DNA of 64,000 bases. Source: Streptomyces alboflavus. GTDB lineage: Bacteria; Actinomycetota; Actinomycetes; Streptomycetales; Streptomycetaceae. Positions 7,400 to 15,661 of this stretch are shown in pieces. The DNA lies in contig NZ_JNXT01000017.1 in NCBI RefSeq assembly GCF_000716675.1, positions 1 to 64,000 of the forward strand, read 5' to 3'. Made by a program: the position numbers and the translations under genes. Positions within the stretch are counted from its first letter, which is position 1. Each line of letters opens with the position of its first letter. The notes under the pieces are model-generated. The model had not been told where the DNA came from, did no database searches, and saw only the letters and a program-made list of their open reading frames with translations.

Positions 7400-8809
7400 T
7401 CAGGGCAGGTAGAGCGTGTAGAGGAGCTTGTCGGGCACGACCGGCGTCGGGCCCTGGAGCACTCCGGTGGTGGCGTTGTCGACCAGGCCCTGCTTCACCT
7501 GCGCCGCGGTGTCACCGGGCCGGAACCCCAGGTGCAGCGCGGCGGCCCCGGTGGCGTGCGCCGTCGCCATCGACGTACCGCTGAGGGTGGCCGTGGCGGC
7601 GTCGCTGTCCTTCCAGGCCGAGGGGATCTGCGCGCCGGGGGCGAACAGGGACACGCACTTGCCGGTGTTGGAGGAGGACATCACACGGTCGGAGCGGTCG
7701 CTGCCTGCGACGGTGATCGCCTCGGGGACCCGCGCGGGCGAGGTGGAGCAGGCGCCGCCCGGCTGTCCGGCGCTGCCCGCCGAGACGGCGTAGGTCACGC
7801 CGGAGCGGATGGAGTTGCGCACCGCGCGGTCCAGGACGTCGCTCGTCCCGCCGCCCAGGCTCATGTTCGCCACGGCGGGCCTCGCCGCCTTGGCCGTCAC
7901 CCACTCGACGCCCGCGACGACTCCCGAAGTCGTCCCGGAGCCCTGGCAGTTGAGGACGCGCACCGCCACGAGCTTGGCCTGTTTGGCCACCCCGTAGGTG
8001 GCGCCTGCGGCGACGCCGCCGACGTGTGTGCCGTGGCCATGGCAGTCGTTGCCGTTCTGCCCGTCGTTCACGGTGTCGATCCCGACCGAGGCCCGGCCGC
8101 CGAACTCCGTGTGCGTGGTGCGCAGTCCGGTGTCGATCACGTACACGCTGACGTCCGGCGCGGTGGTCCGGTACGTGTACGTCGTGGAGAGCGGCAGCCG
8201 CCGCTGGTCGATGCGGTCGAGGCCCCAGGGGGCGTTGGGCTGCGTGTGGTCGGTGGCCACGCGGTGCGCCGGTGCCTTGTGCGCCGGTGCCTTGCGTGTC
8301 GGTGCCTTGTGCGCCGGTGCCTTGCGTATCGGTGCCGCGGCGATCCGCACGCGGGTGTCCTGACGGACGTACGCGACGCGGGGGTCGGTGGCCGTGCGGG
8401 CCGCCTGCGCGTGGCTCATCCGCGCGGAGAAGCCGTGCAGCGCGGCCCGGTACACATGCCCGACGCGCGCCCCCTCGGCGCGTCCGACGAGGTCGCGGGC
8501 CACGGCGGGCACATCGGCGGAGGCGGGCCCTGCGCCCGCGGGCTGTCTCAGGACGACGATCCAGCTGTCCGGAACGGCGGTCTCACCGGCGCCGGCCAGC
8601 CGTAACTTCCCTTCGGGGGCCGTGCGGTCGGCGCTCCCCGCCTCGGTGGCGGGCGTGGCCCGGGCGTCGGACTCGGCCTGCGCGGCGGGACCGGCGCCGA
8701 GCTGTAGACCTGCGGCGAGCAGCACGCCGGGCAGCACAAGCGCTGCCGGGCGACGGCGTAAGGACCCTCGGCGCAAGGACCCTCTCGGACGACGTATGGA
8801 CGTTCTCAT
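7400..8809 (-). CDS. Secreted subtilisin-like serine protease (S8) with I9 propeptide, TTA codon
   Basis: A roughly 469-aa exported protease. An Arg-rich n-region (with a GSLRR direct repeat) and a hydrophobic stretch ending AQA form a Sec signal; an inhibitor-I9-like propeptide follows (VPDSWIVVLRQPAG). A Lys/Ala/Pro repeat linker precedes the catalytic domain. The triad is Asp in VYVIDTGL (near 222), His in GHGTHVGG (near 259) and Ser in LSGTSMA (near 411). The usual oxyanion Asn in the AAGN motif is Ser here (VSAGSAGQ), and the Pro after GTSMA is Ala (GTSMATAHATG). Codon 69 (8603-8605) is TTA, so translation should need the bldA tRNA. Start is uncertain: ATG 8809 or 8833. Confidence 0.88.
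   Translation of the reverse strand: MRTSIRRPRGSLRRGSLRRRPAALVLPGVLLAAGLQLGAGPAAQAESDARATPATEAGSADRTAPEGKLRLAGAGETAVPDSWIVVLRQPAGAGPASADVPAVARDLVGRAEGARVGHVYRAALHGFSARMSHAQAARTATDPRVAYVRQDTRVRIAAAPIRKAPAHKAPTRKAPAHKAPAHRVATDHTQPNAPWGLDRIDQRRLPLSTTYTYRTTAPDVSVYVIDTGLRTTHTEFGGRASVGIDTVNDGQNGNDCHGHGTHVGGVAAGATYGVAKQAKLVAVRVLNCQGSGTTSGVVAGVEWVTAKAARPAVANMSLGGGTSDVLDRAVRNSIRSGVTYAVSAGSAGQPGGACSTSPARVPEAITVAGSDRSDRVMSSSNTGKCVSLFAPGAQIPSAWKDSDAATATLSGTSMATAHATGAAALHLGFRPGDTAAQVKQGLVDNATTGVLQGPTPVVPDKLLYTLYLP
8264..8338 (-). repeat. 15-bp tandem repeat coding the protease linker
   Basis: Five consecutive 15-nt units (GTGCGCCGGTGCCTT or close variants on the plus strand) encode the KAPAH/KAPTR-type linker between propeptide and catalytic domain. 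Units 1, 2 and 4 are identical, so copy number could vary by slippage without breaking the frame. Confidence 0.85.
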
Positions 8810-9004
8810 CTGCGGTGCACCTGAACCTTTCATGGACCATGGATGGGTCGGATCATGTGCGGTGCATTGCGTGTCGCGCGCCGGGCGTACGGTGCCTGTG
8901 GTTCGGCGGGGCGCAGGGGGTGCCTGCGGTACGGCGCGGAGCGCACGCCAGCGTCTCGCGCCGCCTTGCGGCGGCACAAGCTCCGGACGGCACAAGCCCG
9001 TTGC

Positions 9005-9841
9005 TCAGGCGGCCGGCTGTCTGTTCCGGTTGAACTCCGCCACGTTCCGCTGCTGCTCCTCGTAGTTCGCGGTGAACCGCGTGTCCCCGGGCTTCACCGT
9101 CACGAAGTACAGCCAGTCCCCCTGCGTCGGGCTGGTCGCGGCACGCATGGCGGCCTCGCCGGGGTTGGCGATGGGGGTGGGCGGCAGGCCCATGCGTGCG
9201 TAGGTGTTGTAGGGGCTGCCGATCTTCGTGTCGCGGCTGGTGGTCCTGAGGGTGGAGCGGTTCAGGGCGTAGTTGATGGTGGAGTCCATCTGGAGCGGCA
9301 TGCCCCGGTCGAGGCGGTTGTAGATGACGCGGGCGACCTTGCCCATGTCCGCCGGGTTGTCCGCCTCGGCCTCGACCATGCTCGCGATGGTGACGGTCTG
9401 GTAGACGTTCACCGCGTTCCGGTCGGCCCCGGCGGTGACATGGCCGCCGCTGAACTTCTTGTTCGCGGTGTTGACCATGTACGACAGGACGGAGGCGGGC
9501 GTCGACTGGGAGCTGAGGGGATACGTCGCGGGGAAGAGGTAGCCCTCGGGGTTGCCGCCCGCGTCGCCCGGGAGCTTGAGGTCGGTCTTCGACACGGCCT
9601 GCTTCGTCGTGCCGGCCGGCACGTCAAGGGCCTTGTCGACGGCCTCGTACACCTGGACGGAGCGCCAGCCCTCGGGGATGGTGAGCGTCTTGGGCCGGGG
9701 TTCTTCCTCGGGCAGCAGGAGCGGCACCGCCACGGCGGTGGCCGCCGCCGCGGTACCGATGGCGATCAGTGCGATCCGGCCCCGGCGTGTCAGCCGGATC
9801 GCGCCCCGCTTCAGGCCCCGTCGGGGGGTCGTGTTGTGCAT
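9005..9841 (-). CDS. mltG: Endolytic transglycosylase MltG-like protein (YceG family), short form
   Basis: A 278-aa membrane-anchored protein expected to cut nascent glycan strands of peptidoglycan. One TM segment near residues 24-44 follows a basic cytoplasmic tail. The family motifs are present: LTIPEGW, NPEGYLFPATYPL, IASMVEAEA with the presumed catalytic Glu, PLQMDSTINYAL, and SPYNTYARMGLPPTPIANPG. It is shorter than typical MltG (about 340 aa or more), with a reduced N-terminal region before the catalytic core, so it may be a secondary paralogue. The ATG at 9841 has no ribosome site but TAGCGT lies 6 nt upstream, matching a leaderless promoter. It is downstream of the ABC exporter on the same strand. 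Confidence 0.85.
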   Translation of the reverse strand: MHNTTPRRGLKRGAIRLTRRGRIALIAIGTAAAATAVAVPLLLPEEEPRPKTLTIPEGWRSVQVYEAVDKALDVPAGTTKQAVSKTDLKLPGDAGGNPEGYLFPATYPLSSQSTPASVLSYMVNTANKKFSGGHVTAGADRNAVNVYQTVTIASMVEAEADNPADMGKVARVIYNRLDRGMPLQMDSTINYALNRSTLRTTSRDTKIGSPYNTYARMGLPPTPIANPGEAAMRAATSPTQGDWLYFVTVKPGDTRFTANYEEQQRNVAEFNRNRQPAA

Positions 9842-9890
9842 GCGGGCACGCTAACCCGACATTCCTCATATTTGCTGCATTTTTGAGCCC
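9842..9890 (-). promoter_or_regulatory. Leaderless promoter of the MltG-like gene
   Basis: On the minus strand TAGCGT (9848-9853) is followed by 6 nt and then the ATG at 9841, with no Shine-Dalgarno sequence. This fits the TAnnnT plus 6-9 nt pattern common for leaderless Streptomyces genes. Confidence 0.4.
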
Positions 9891-9906
9891 AGCTCGCCCC
9901 ACTGCC

Positions 9907-11715
9907 TCATGTCACCGGCTCCAGTCGGGCGTCCCGGCGCACCAGCGCGGCATAGCGGCCGCCCCGGTCGAGCAGCTCGCCGTGGGTGCCGCGCTCGGCC
10001 ATGCGGCCGGAGTCGAGGACCACGATCTGGTCGGCGTCGCGGACGGTCGACAGGCGGTGGGCGATCGTCAGCGTCGTCCGGTTGGCGGACAGGGCGTCGA
10101 TGGCCTGCTGCACGGCGTGCTCAGTGCGGGTGTCGAGCGCGCTGGTCGCCTCATCGAGGATGAGGACGGGCGGGTCGCGCAGGATCGTGCGGGCGATGGC
10201 GAGGCGCTGCTTCTCGCCGCCGGAGAAGCGGTGGCCGCGCTCCCCGACGACGGTGTCGTACCCGTCGGGCAGGGAGGCGATGTGGTCGTGGATCTGGGCG
10301 GCCCGCGCGGCGTCGTGCAGCTCCTCGTCGGTGGCGTCCGGCTTGGCGAAGCGCAGGTTCTCCGCGACCGAGGCGTGGAAGAGATACGCCTCCTGGGAGA
10401 CGACGCCGACCGCGCGGGCGAGCGTGTCGAAGTCCAGGTCGCGCACGTCGACGCCGTCGAGCGTGACGCGGCCGCCGGTCACGTCGTACAGACGGGGCAC
10501 CAGGTGGCTCAGGGTGGACTTGCCCGATCCCGTCGGCCCCACGACCGCGAGGCTGCCGCCCGCGGGGATCGTGAGGTCGATGCCGTCGAGGAGCGCGGCG
10601 CCCTGGCCGTCGTAGCGGAACGAGACGTTCTCGAACCGGACCTCGCCCTTGACCGTCTCCAGGCGGATCGCGTCGTCGCGCTCGGTGATGTCGATGGGCA
10701 GGTCCAGGTACTCGAAGATGCGCTGGAACAGGGCCAGGGACGTCTGGATCTGCACGCCGGTCGACAGCAGGCTCACGGCCGGCCGGAACAGGCCCTGCTG
10801 GAGCGAGACGAAAGCGACGAGGGTGCCGATCGAGACGGTGGGGCCGCCGAACTGGAAGGCGAGGCCCGCGCTCCAGTAGATGACGGCGGGCATGGCGGCC
10901 ATCACGATCGTGATCACGGCCATCCGCCAGCGTCCGGCCATGTTCGAGCGGACCTCGAGGTCGACGAGCTGCCGGGACTCCTCCTCGAAGGAGCGGGTCA
11001 GCGAGTCGGCGCGGCCCATCGTGCGGCCGAGCAGGATGCCGCTGACGGACAGCGACTCGGTGACCGTGGCGGCCATGACGGCCATCTGCTTCTGCCGTTC
11101 GGTCGCTATCTTCTTGCGCTCGCGGCCGACCCGGCGGCTGATCCAGACGAACACCGGGAGCAGCAGGAGGGAGACGACCGTCAGGCGCCAGTCCAGGGCG
11201 AGCATGGCGACGACGGTCGCGATGACACTCGTCAGGTTCGACACCAGGGACGTCGCCGTGGACGTGACCGTCGCCTGCATGCCGCCGATGTCGTTGGCGA
11301 TGCGGGACTGGACCTCGCCCGTGCGGGTGCGGGTGAAGAAGGCGAGCGACATGCGCTGGAGGCGGCCGTACACGGCGGTGCGCAGGTCGTGCATGACCTG
11401 CTGGCCGACGGTCGTGGAGATCAGAGTCTGCAGGACCCCGAACACGCTGGTGACGACCGCGCTGAGGATCATGCCGAGCGCCAGCAGGCTCAGCAGGCCC
11501 GTGCGGCCCTCGGGGATCGCGGTGTCGAGGATCTCCTTCAGGAGGAAGGGGGTGGCGACGGACACCAGCGAAGCGGCGGCGACCAGCAGGCCGACGACCG
11601 CGAGGCGGGCGCGGTAGGGACGGAAGAGACGCAGGATCCGGCGCAGCTGGCGCGGTTCTTCCGCGGCGCCGGAATCATCGGTCGGGGGTTTCCACAGGGG
11701 ATCGTCGTGACGCAT
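9907..11715 (-). CDS. ABC exporter half-transporter (permease-ATPase fusion)
   Basis: A 602-aa type IV ABC exporter, probably a homodimer. The N-terminal half carries six TM segments; the C-terminal ATPase has an intact Walker A (VGPTGSGKSTLSHLV), Q-loop (VVSQEAYLFHASV), signature FSGGEKQRLAIAR, Walker B ILILDEATSALD-type motif and H-loop IAHRLST. All catalytic residues are present, so it should be active alone. Start ATG 11715 has TAGGAG 4 nt upstream. It is divergent from the MarR gene, with a palindrome at 11814-11838 in the shared control region, so MarR repression is likely. Substrate is unknown; drugs or lipids are typical. Confidence 0.92.
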   Translation of the reverse strand: MRHDDPLWKPPTDDSGAAEEPRQLRRILRLFRPYRARLAVVGLLVAAASLVSVATPFLLKEILDTAIPEGRTGLLSLLALGMILSAVVTSVFGVLQTLISTTVGQQVMHDLRTAVYGRLQRMSLAFFTRTRTGEVQSRIANDIGGMQATVTSTATSLVSNLTSVIATVVAMLALDWRLTVVSLLLLPVFVWISRRVGRERKKIATERQKQMAVMAATVTESLSVSGILLGRTMGRADSLTRSFEEESRQLVDLEVRSNMAGRWRMAVITIVMAAMPAVIYWSAGLAFQFGGPTVSIGTLVAFVSLQQGLFRPAVSLLSTGVQIQTSLALFQRIFEYLDLPIDITERDDAIRLETVKGEVRFENVSFRYDGQGAALLDGIDLTIPAGGSLAVVGPTGSGKSTLSHLVPRLYDVTGGRVTLDGVDVRDLDFDTLARAVGVVSQEAYLFHASVAENLRFAKPDATDEELHDAARAAQIHDHIASLPDGYDTVVGERGHRFSGGEKQRLAIARTILRDPPVLILDEATSALDTRTEHAVQQAIDALSANRTTLTIAHRLSTVRDADQIVVLDSGRMAERGTHGELLDRGGRYAALVRRDARLEPVT

Positions 11716-11813
11716 GGGCTCCTACGGGAGGGCGCTTGAGGGCGGCGCGCGGGGGCGGCGGCGCATCCGCGCCGACGTCGACAGCGCACCGACGATGACC
11801 ATGAGAGCGTAGC

Positions 11814-11838
11814 TCATTGTTACCTATACTCACAATGA
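11814..11838. promoter_or_regulatory. MarR-type operator in the divergent exporter/marR promoter region
   Basis: TCATTGT (11814-11820) and ACAATGA (11832-11838) form a perfect 7-bp inverted repeat separated by 11 nt. A TATACT -10-like hexamer (11825-11830) lies inside on the plus strand, and TATAGG on the minus strand. Binding of the adjacent MarR protein here would control both the exporter and its own gene. Confidence 0.6.
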
Positions 11839-11863
11839 AACAGGTCCTGATAATATTCCTGGC

Positions 11864-11890
11864 ATGAGCACCCCGGACTTCCGCCCATGA
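11864..11890 (+). CDS. 8-codon leader ORF coupled to the MarR gene
   Basis: ATG 11864 opens the frame MSTPDFRP and its TGA (11888-11890) overlaps the ATG of the MarR gene as ATGA. TAATAT (11851-11856) lies 7 nt before this first ATG, so transcription probably begins at the leader's own start codon (leaderless). The leader's first 15 nt, ATGAGCACCCCGGAC, are repeated exactly at 11887-11901, which suggests a 23-nt duplication created it. Confidence 0.45.
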   Translation: MSTPDFRP

Positions 11891-12330
11891 GCACCCCGGA
11901 CCCCGACGGACTGCTGGCCGAGCAGCTGCTGCGGCTCACCCGTCGGCTGCACCGCATCCAGAAGCGCCATCTGGAGCCCATCGGCGTCACACCGGCGCAG
12001 TCCCGCCTCCTGCGCACCCTCGCGCACTACGAACAGCCGCCCCGCATGGCCGACCTCGCGGAGCGCCTGGAAGTGGTGCCGCGCGCCGTGACCAGCCTGG
12101 TCGACGGCCTGGAGGCGTCCGACATGGTGCGCCGCGTCCCCGACCCCACGAACCGCCGAGTCATCCGCATCGAGCTGACCGACGGCGGGCTCAAGGCCCT
12201 GGGACGGCTGCGCGGCGCGCGCCGGGCCGCCGCGGAGGACATCCTGGCTCCGTTGGACGCCGCTCAGCGCGAGCAGCTGGGCGGCCTGCTCGACGCCCTG
12301 TTCGACGTGCCGGAGCGGCACCGCTGCTGA
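11887..12330 (+). CDS. MarR family transcriptional regulator
   Basis: A 147-aa winged-helix dimer of the MarR family, usually a ligand-sensitive repressor. The recognition region is QPPRMADLAERLEVVPRAVT followed by SLVDGLEASDMVRRV, then the wing DPTNRRVIRIELT. Two starts are possible: ATG 11887 (taken), or translation that first reads the overlapping 8-codon leader. It faces away from the ABC exporter across a palindromic operator and reads toward the FAD/Fe-S dehydrogenase 60 nt downstream, so either or both may be its targets. Confidence 0.92.
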   Translation: MSTPDPDGLLAEQLLRLTRRLHRIQKRHLEPIGVTPAQSRLLRTLAHYEQPPRMADLAERLEVVPRAVTSLVDGLEASDMVRRVPDPTNRRVIRIELTDGGLKALGRLRGARRAAAEDILAPLDAAQREQLGGLLDALFDVPERHRC

Positions 12331-12390
12331 CCCCGCCGGGGTCCGCGGCGAGGCCGCGAGGAACCGCAGCCGATCTGCCGAGGAGAGGCC

Positions 12391-15345
12391 ATGCCCCTGC
12401 TGGAGCCCGACCCCGACGCACTGCGCCCCGCCCCGGACGGCCGCGCGCCGTCCCCCGACCGGGTCCCGGAGAGCCGGGCGGGCGGCACCCCCGAACCGCT
12501 GCGCGCCGACCTCACCGCGATCCTCGGCGCCGACAAGGTCCTGACGAAGGTGTCGGACCTGGTCCGGTACGCGTCCGACGCGAGCCCCTACCGCTTCGTG
12601 CCGCAGGTCGTGGTCGTCGCCGAGGACATCGACGACGTCTCGGCCGTCCTGTCCTATGCGCACGGCCGGAGCCGCGAGGTCGTCTTCCGCGCCGCCGGGA
12701 CCTCCCTCAACGGCCAGGCGCAGGGCGAGGACATCCTCGTCGACGTACGCAGGCACTGGGTGGGCGTCGAGGTCATCGGGGACGGTTCACGCGCGCGGAT
12801 CGGCCCCGGCACGACCATCGCGCGCGCCAACGCCACCCTCGCCCGGCACGGGCGGGTGCTCGGCCCGGACCCGGCCAGCGCCATCGCCTGCACCGTCGGC
12901 GGCGTCGTCGCGAACAACGCCTCCGGGATGACGGCGGGCACCACCCGCAACGCGTACCGCACCGTGGCCTCCCTGACGTTCGTGCTGCCCTCGGGCACGG
13001 TCGTCGACACCGCCGAGCCGGACGCCGACGACCGGCTCGCGCACGCCGAGCCCGCCCTGTGCGCGGGCCTCCTGGAGCTCAAGCGCGAGATCGAGGCGGA
13101 CCCGGAGCTCACGGCCCGCATCCGCGCGAAGTACGAGATCAAGAACACGAACGGCTACCGCCTGGACGCGTTCCTCGACGGCAGCACGCCCGTGGAGATC
13201 CTGCGCGGCCTGATGGTCGGCTCCGAGGGCACCTTCGGCTTCATCTCCGAAGTCGTCTTCGACACGCTGCCCCTGGACCAGCGCGTGTCGACCGCGCTGC
13301 TCTTCTTCCCGTCCCTGCCCGCCGCCGCTGCCGCCGTGCCGCGCTTCAACGAGGCGGGCGCCCTGGCCGTGGAGCTGATGGACGGCAACACCCTGCGCGC
13401 GTCGGTCAGCGTCCAGGGAGTCCCGGCCGACTGGGCACGCCTTCCGAAGGACACCGCCGCGCTCCTGGTGGAGTTCCGCGCACCGGACGAGGCCCGGCAG
13501 GAGGCGTACGAGGCGGCGGCCGCGCGGGTCCTCGACGACCTCACCCTCGTGGCGCCGGTGGCGTCCGTGACGAACGGCTTCACCCGTGACGCCAAGACGA
13601 TCGCGGGCTACTGGAAGGCCCGCAAGGCGTTCGTGACGGCCGTCGGCGGCTCCCGGCCCGCGGGCACGACGCTGATCACGGAGGACTTCGCCGTCCCTCC
13701 TTCGCGCCTCGCGGACGCCTGCCAGAGCCTGCTCGAACTCCAGACCCGGCACGGCTTCGACGCGGCCGTCGCCGGCCACGCCGCGCACGGCAACCTGCAC
13801 TTCCTGCTCGCCTTCGACGCGGCCAGGCCCGCCGACGTGGAGCGCTACGCCGCGTTCATGGACGCGTTCTGCCACCTCACCGTCGAGCGGTTCGACGGCT
13901 CGCTGAAGGCCGAGCACGCCACGGGCCGCAACATCGCGCCGTTCCTTGAGCTCGAATGGGGTCCGAAGGCGACGGAGCTGATGTGGCGCACGAAGCGCGT
14001 CATCGACCCGGACGGCGTGCTCGCGCCCCGTGTCGTCCTCGACCGCGACCCGCGGGCCCACCTCCGGGGTCTCAAGACGATCCCGGCGATCGAGCTGCTC
14101 GCCGACCCGTGCATCGAGTGCGGCTTCTGCGAACCGACCTGCCCCAGCGAGGACCTGACGACCACGCCCCGCCAACGCATCGTGCTGCGCCGCGAGATGC
14201 TGCGCCAGGAGCCGGGCTCACCGGTCGAGGACGGCCTGGTGGAGGCGTACGGCTACGACGCCGTGGACACCTGCGCGGGCGACTCCACGTGCAAGCTGGC
14301 CTGCCCGGTCGGCATCGACACGGGCGCCCTGATGAAGGACTTCCGCCGCGCCCGGCACTCCCCGCGCGAGGAGAGGGCGGCCGCGCTGGCCGCACGGAAC
14401 TTCCGTCTGGTCGAGGCGTCCGCCCGGCTCGCGGTGGCCGCCGCCGACCGGATCGGCGCCCGGCTCGGGGGCGGCCGTGGCGACCGGCTCCTGGGCGCCG
14501 TCACCCGGTCCGCCCGCAGAGCCGTCCGACCCGACCTCGTCCCCGAATGGCTGCCGGAGATCCCCGGGGCCGCCCCCGCCCGGCTCCCGCGCACCGCGCG
14601 CGTGGGCGCTGCCGCCGTCTACTACCCGGCGTGCGTGAACCGCATCTTCGCCAGCCCCGGCGAGATCCCCCTCGCCCAGGCCGTCGTCGCGGTCTCGGCC
14701 CGCGCGGGCAAGCCGGTGTGGATCCCGGACGACGTCACCGGGACGTGCTGCGCGACGATCTGGCACTCCAAGGGGTACGAGACGGGGAACGCCGTGATGG
14801 CCAACCGCGTCGTCGAGGCGGCCTGGGGCTGGACAGCGGGCGGCGCGCTGCCCCTGGTCGTGGACGCCTCGTCGTGCACGCTCGGCCTCGCGCACGAGGT
14901 CGTTCCGTACCTCACGCCCGACAACCGCCGGCTGCACAAGGAGCTGACGGTCGTCGACTCCGTGGTGTGGGCCGCCGACGACCTCCTCCCCCGTCTCACC
15001 ATCCACCGCACCACGGCCTCCGCAGTCCTCCACCCCACCTGCTCCATGCGCCACTTGGGCGACGAGCCCCAGCTGACCGCCGTCGCCGAGGCCTGCGCCG
15101 ACGAGGTCGTGGTCCCGGACGACGCGGGCTGCTGCGCGTTCGCGGGCGACCGGGGCATGCTCCACAAGGAACTCACCGAATCGGCCACGCACCGCGAGGC
15201 CGCCGAGGTGACCTCGCGTCACTTCGACGCCCATCTCTCGGCGAACCGTCTCTGCGAGGTGGGCATGCAGCACGCGACGGGCCGGGAGTACGGCTCGGTG
15301 CTGCAGGAGCTGGAGCGGGCGACGCGGCCGACGGACCCGGACTGA
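12391..15345 (+). CDS. Fused FAD-binding and 4Fe-4S/CCG-domain oxidoreductase (D-2-hydroxyacid dehydrogenase type)
   Basis: A 984-aa three-part enzyme. The N-terminal half (about 45-540) is a GlcD/vanillyl-alcohol-oxidase type FAD domain with AAGTSLNGQAQGEDILVD, PGTTIARANATLARHGR and VGSEGTFGFISEV, ending in a HGNLHF segment. Around residues 570-650 are two iron-sulfur Cys sets, CIECGFCEPTCP and CAGDSTCKLACP. The C-terminal third (about 740-960) has CCG-type motifs TGTCCATIWHSKG and DAGCCAFAGDRG. Such fusions oxidise D-lactate, glycolate or D-2-hydroxyglutarate and pass electrons to the quinone pool. ATG 12391 has GAGAGG upstream. It is co-oriented with marR 60 nt before. Exact substrate cannot be read from sequence. 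Confidence 0.9.
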   Translation: MPLLEPDPDALRPAPDGRAPSPDRVPESRAGGTPEPLRADLTAILGADKVLTKVSDLVRYASDASPYRFVPQVVVVAEDIDDVSAVLSYAHGRSREVVFRAAGTSLNGQAQGEDILVDVRRHWVGVEVIGDGSRARIGPGTTIARANATLARHGRVLGPDPASAIACTVGGVVANNASGMTAGTTRNAYRTVASLTFVLPSGTVVDTAEPDADDRLAHAEPALCAGLLELKREIEADPELTARIRAKYEIKNTNGYRLDAFLDGSTPVEILRGLMVGSEGTFGFISEVVFDTLPLDQRVSTALLFFPSLPAAAAAVPRFNEAGALAVELMDGNTLRASVSVQGVPADWARLPKDTAALLVEFRAPDEARQEAYEAAAARVLDDLTLVAPVASVTNGFTRDAKTIAGYWKARKAFVTAVGGSRPAGTTLITEDFAVPPSRLADACQSLLELQTRHGFDAAVAGHAAHGNLHFLLAFDAARPADVERYAAFMDAFCHLTVERFDGSLKAEHATGRNIAPFLELEWGPKATELMWRTKRVIDPDGVLAPRVVLDRDPRAHLRGLKTIPAIELLADPCIECGFCEPTCPSEDLTTTPRQRIVLRREMLRQEPGSPVEDGLVEAYGYDAVDTCAGDSTCKLACPVGIDTGALMKDFRRARHSPREERAAALAARNFRLVEASARLAVAAADRIGARLGGGRGDRLLGAVTRSARRAVRPDLVPEWLPEIPGAAPARLPRTARVGAAAVYYPACVNRIFASPGEIPLAQAVVAVSARAGKPVWIPDDVTGTCCATIWHSKGYETGNAVMANRVVEAAWGWTAGGALPLVVDASSCTLGLAHEVVPYLTPDNRRLHKELTVVDSVVWAADDLLPRLTIHRTTASAVLHPTCSMRHLGDEPQLTAVAEACADEVVVPDDAGCCAFAGDRGMLHKELTESATHREAAEVTSRHFDAHLSANRLCEVGMQHATGREYGSVLQELERATRPTDPD

Positions 15346-15375
15346 CACCGCTCGCGCCGCTGCCTCTGGTGGGTG

Positions 15376-15475
15376 GCTTCCGGTCGTAGCTCCCGTGAGC
15401 GCTTCCGGTCATAGCTGTGACGACCGCTCCCGGTCCTAGCTCCGGTGAGCGCTTCCGCCGTCGTCCCGGCGACGG
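15376..15475. repeat. 25-bp imperfect tandem repeats, three copies plus a partial
   Basis: Units start at 15376, 15401 and 15426 with exact 25-nt periodicity and share the core CTTCCGGTCnTAGCT or CTCCCGGTCCTAGCT, ending GTGAGC in copies 1 and 3; a decayed fourth copy starts at 15451. They lie in the 316-bp space 15346-15661 after the dehydrogenase gene. I see no gene there; a regulatory array or slippage product are both possible. Confidence 0.75.
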
Positions 15476-15661
15476 CGCCGTGCGGCGCACGTCAAGTGGC
15501 AGTGGGCTCACCAGGGGCGCGGGACGATCCGGCGCACCTCAGCTCCCCCTGCCCTGCTCCCGCGAGGCGTCGACGCGTGGGCACCGGTCGGGTAGGCATG
15601 AAGGGCGTCGCACCGTCCGGAGCGATCGCCGCACGCAGTGAGCGACCAGTGGGGGGACCAC

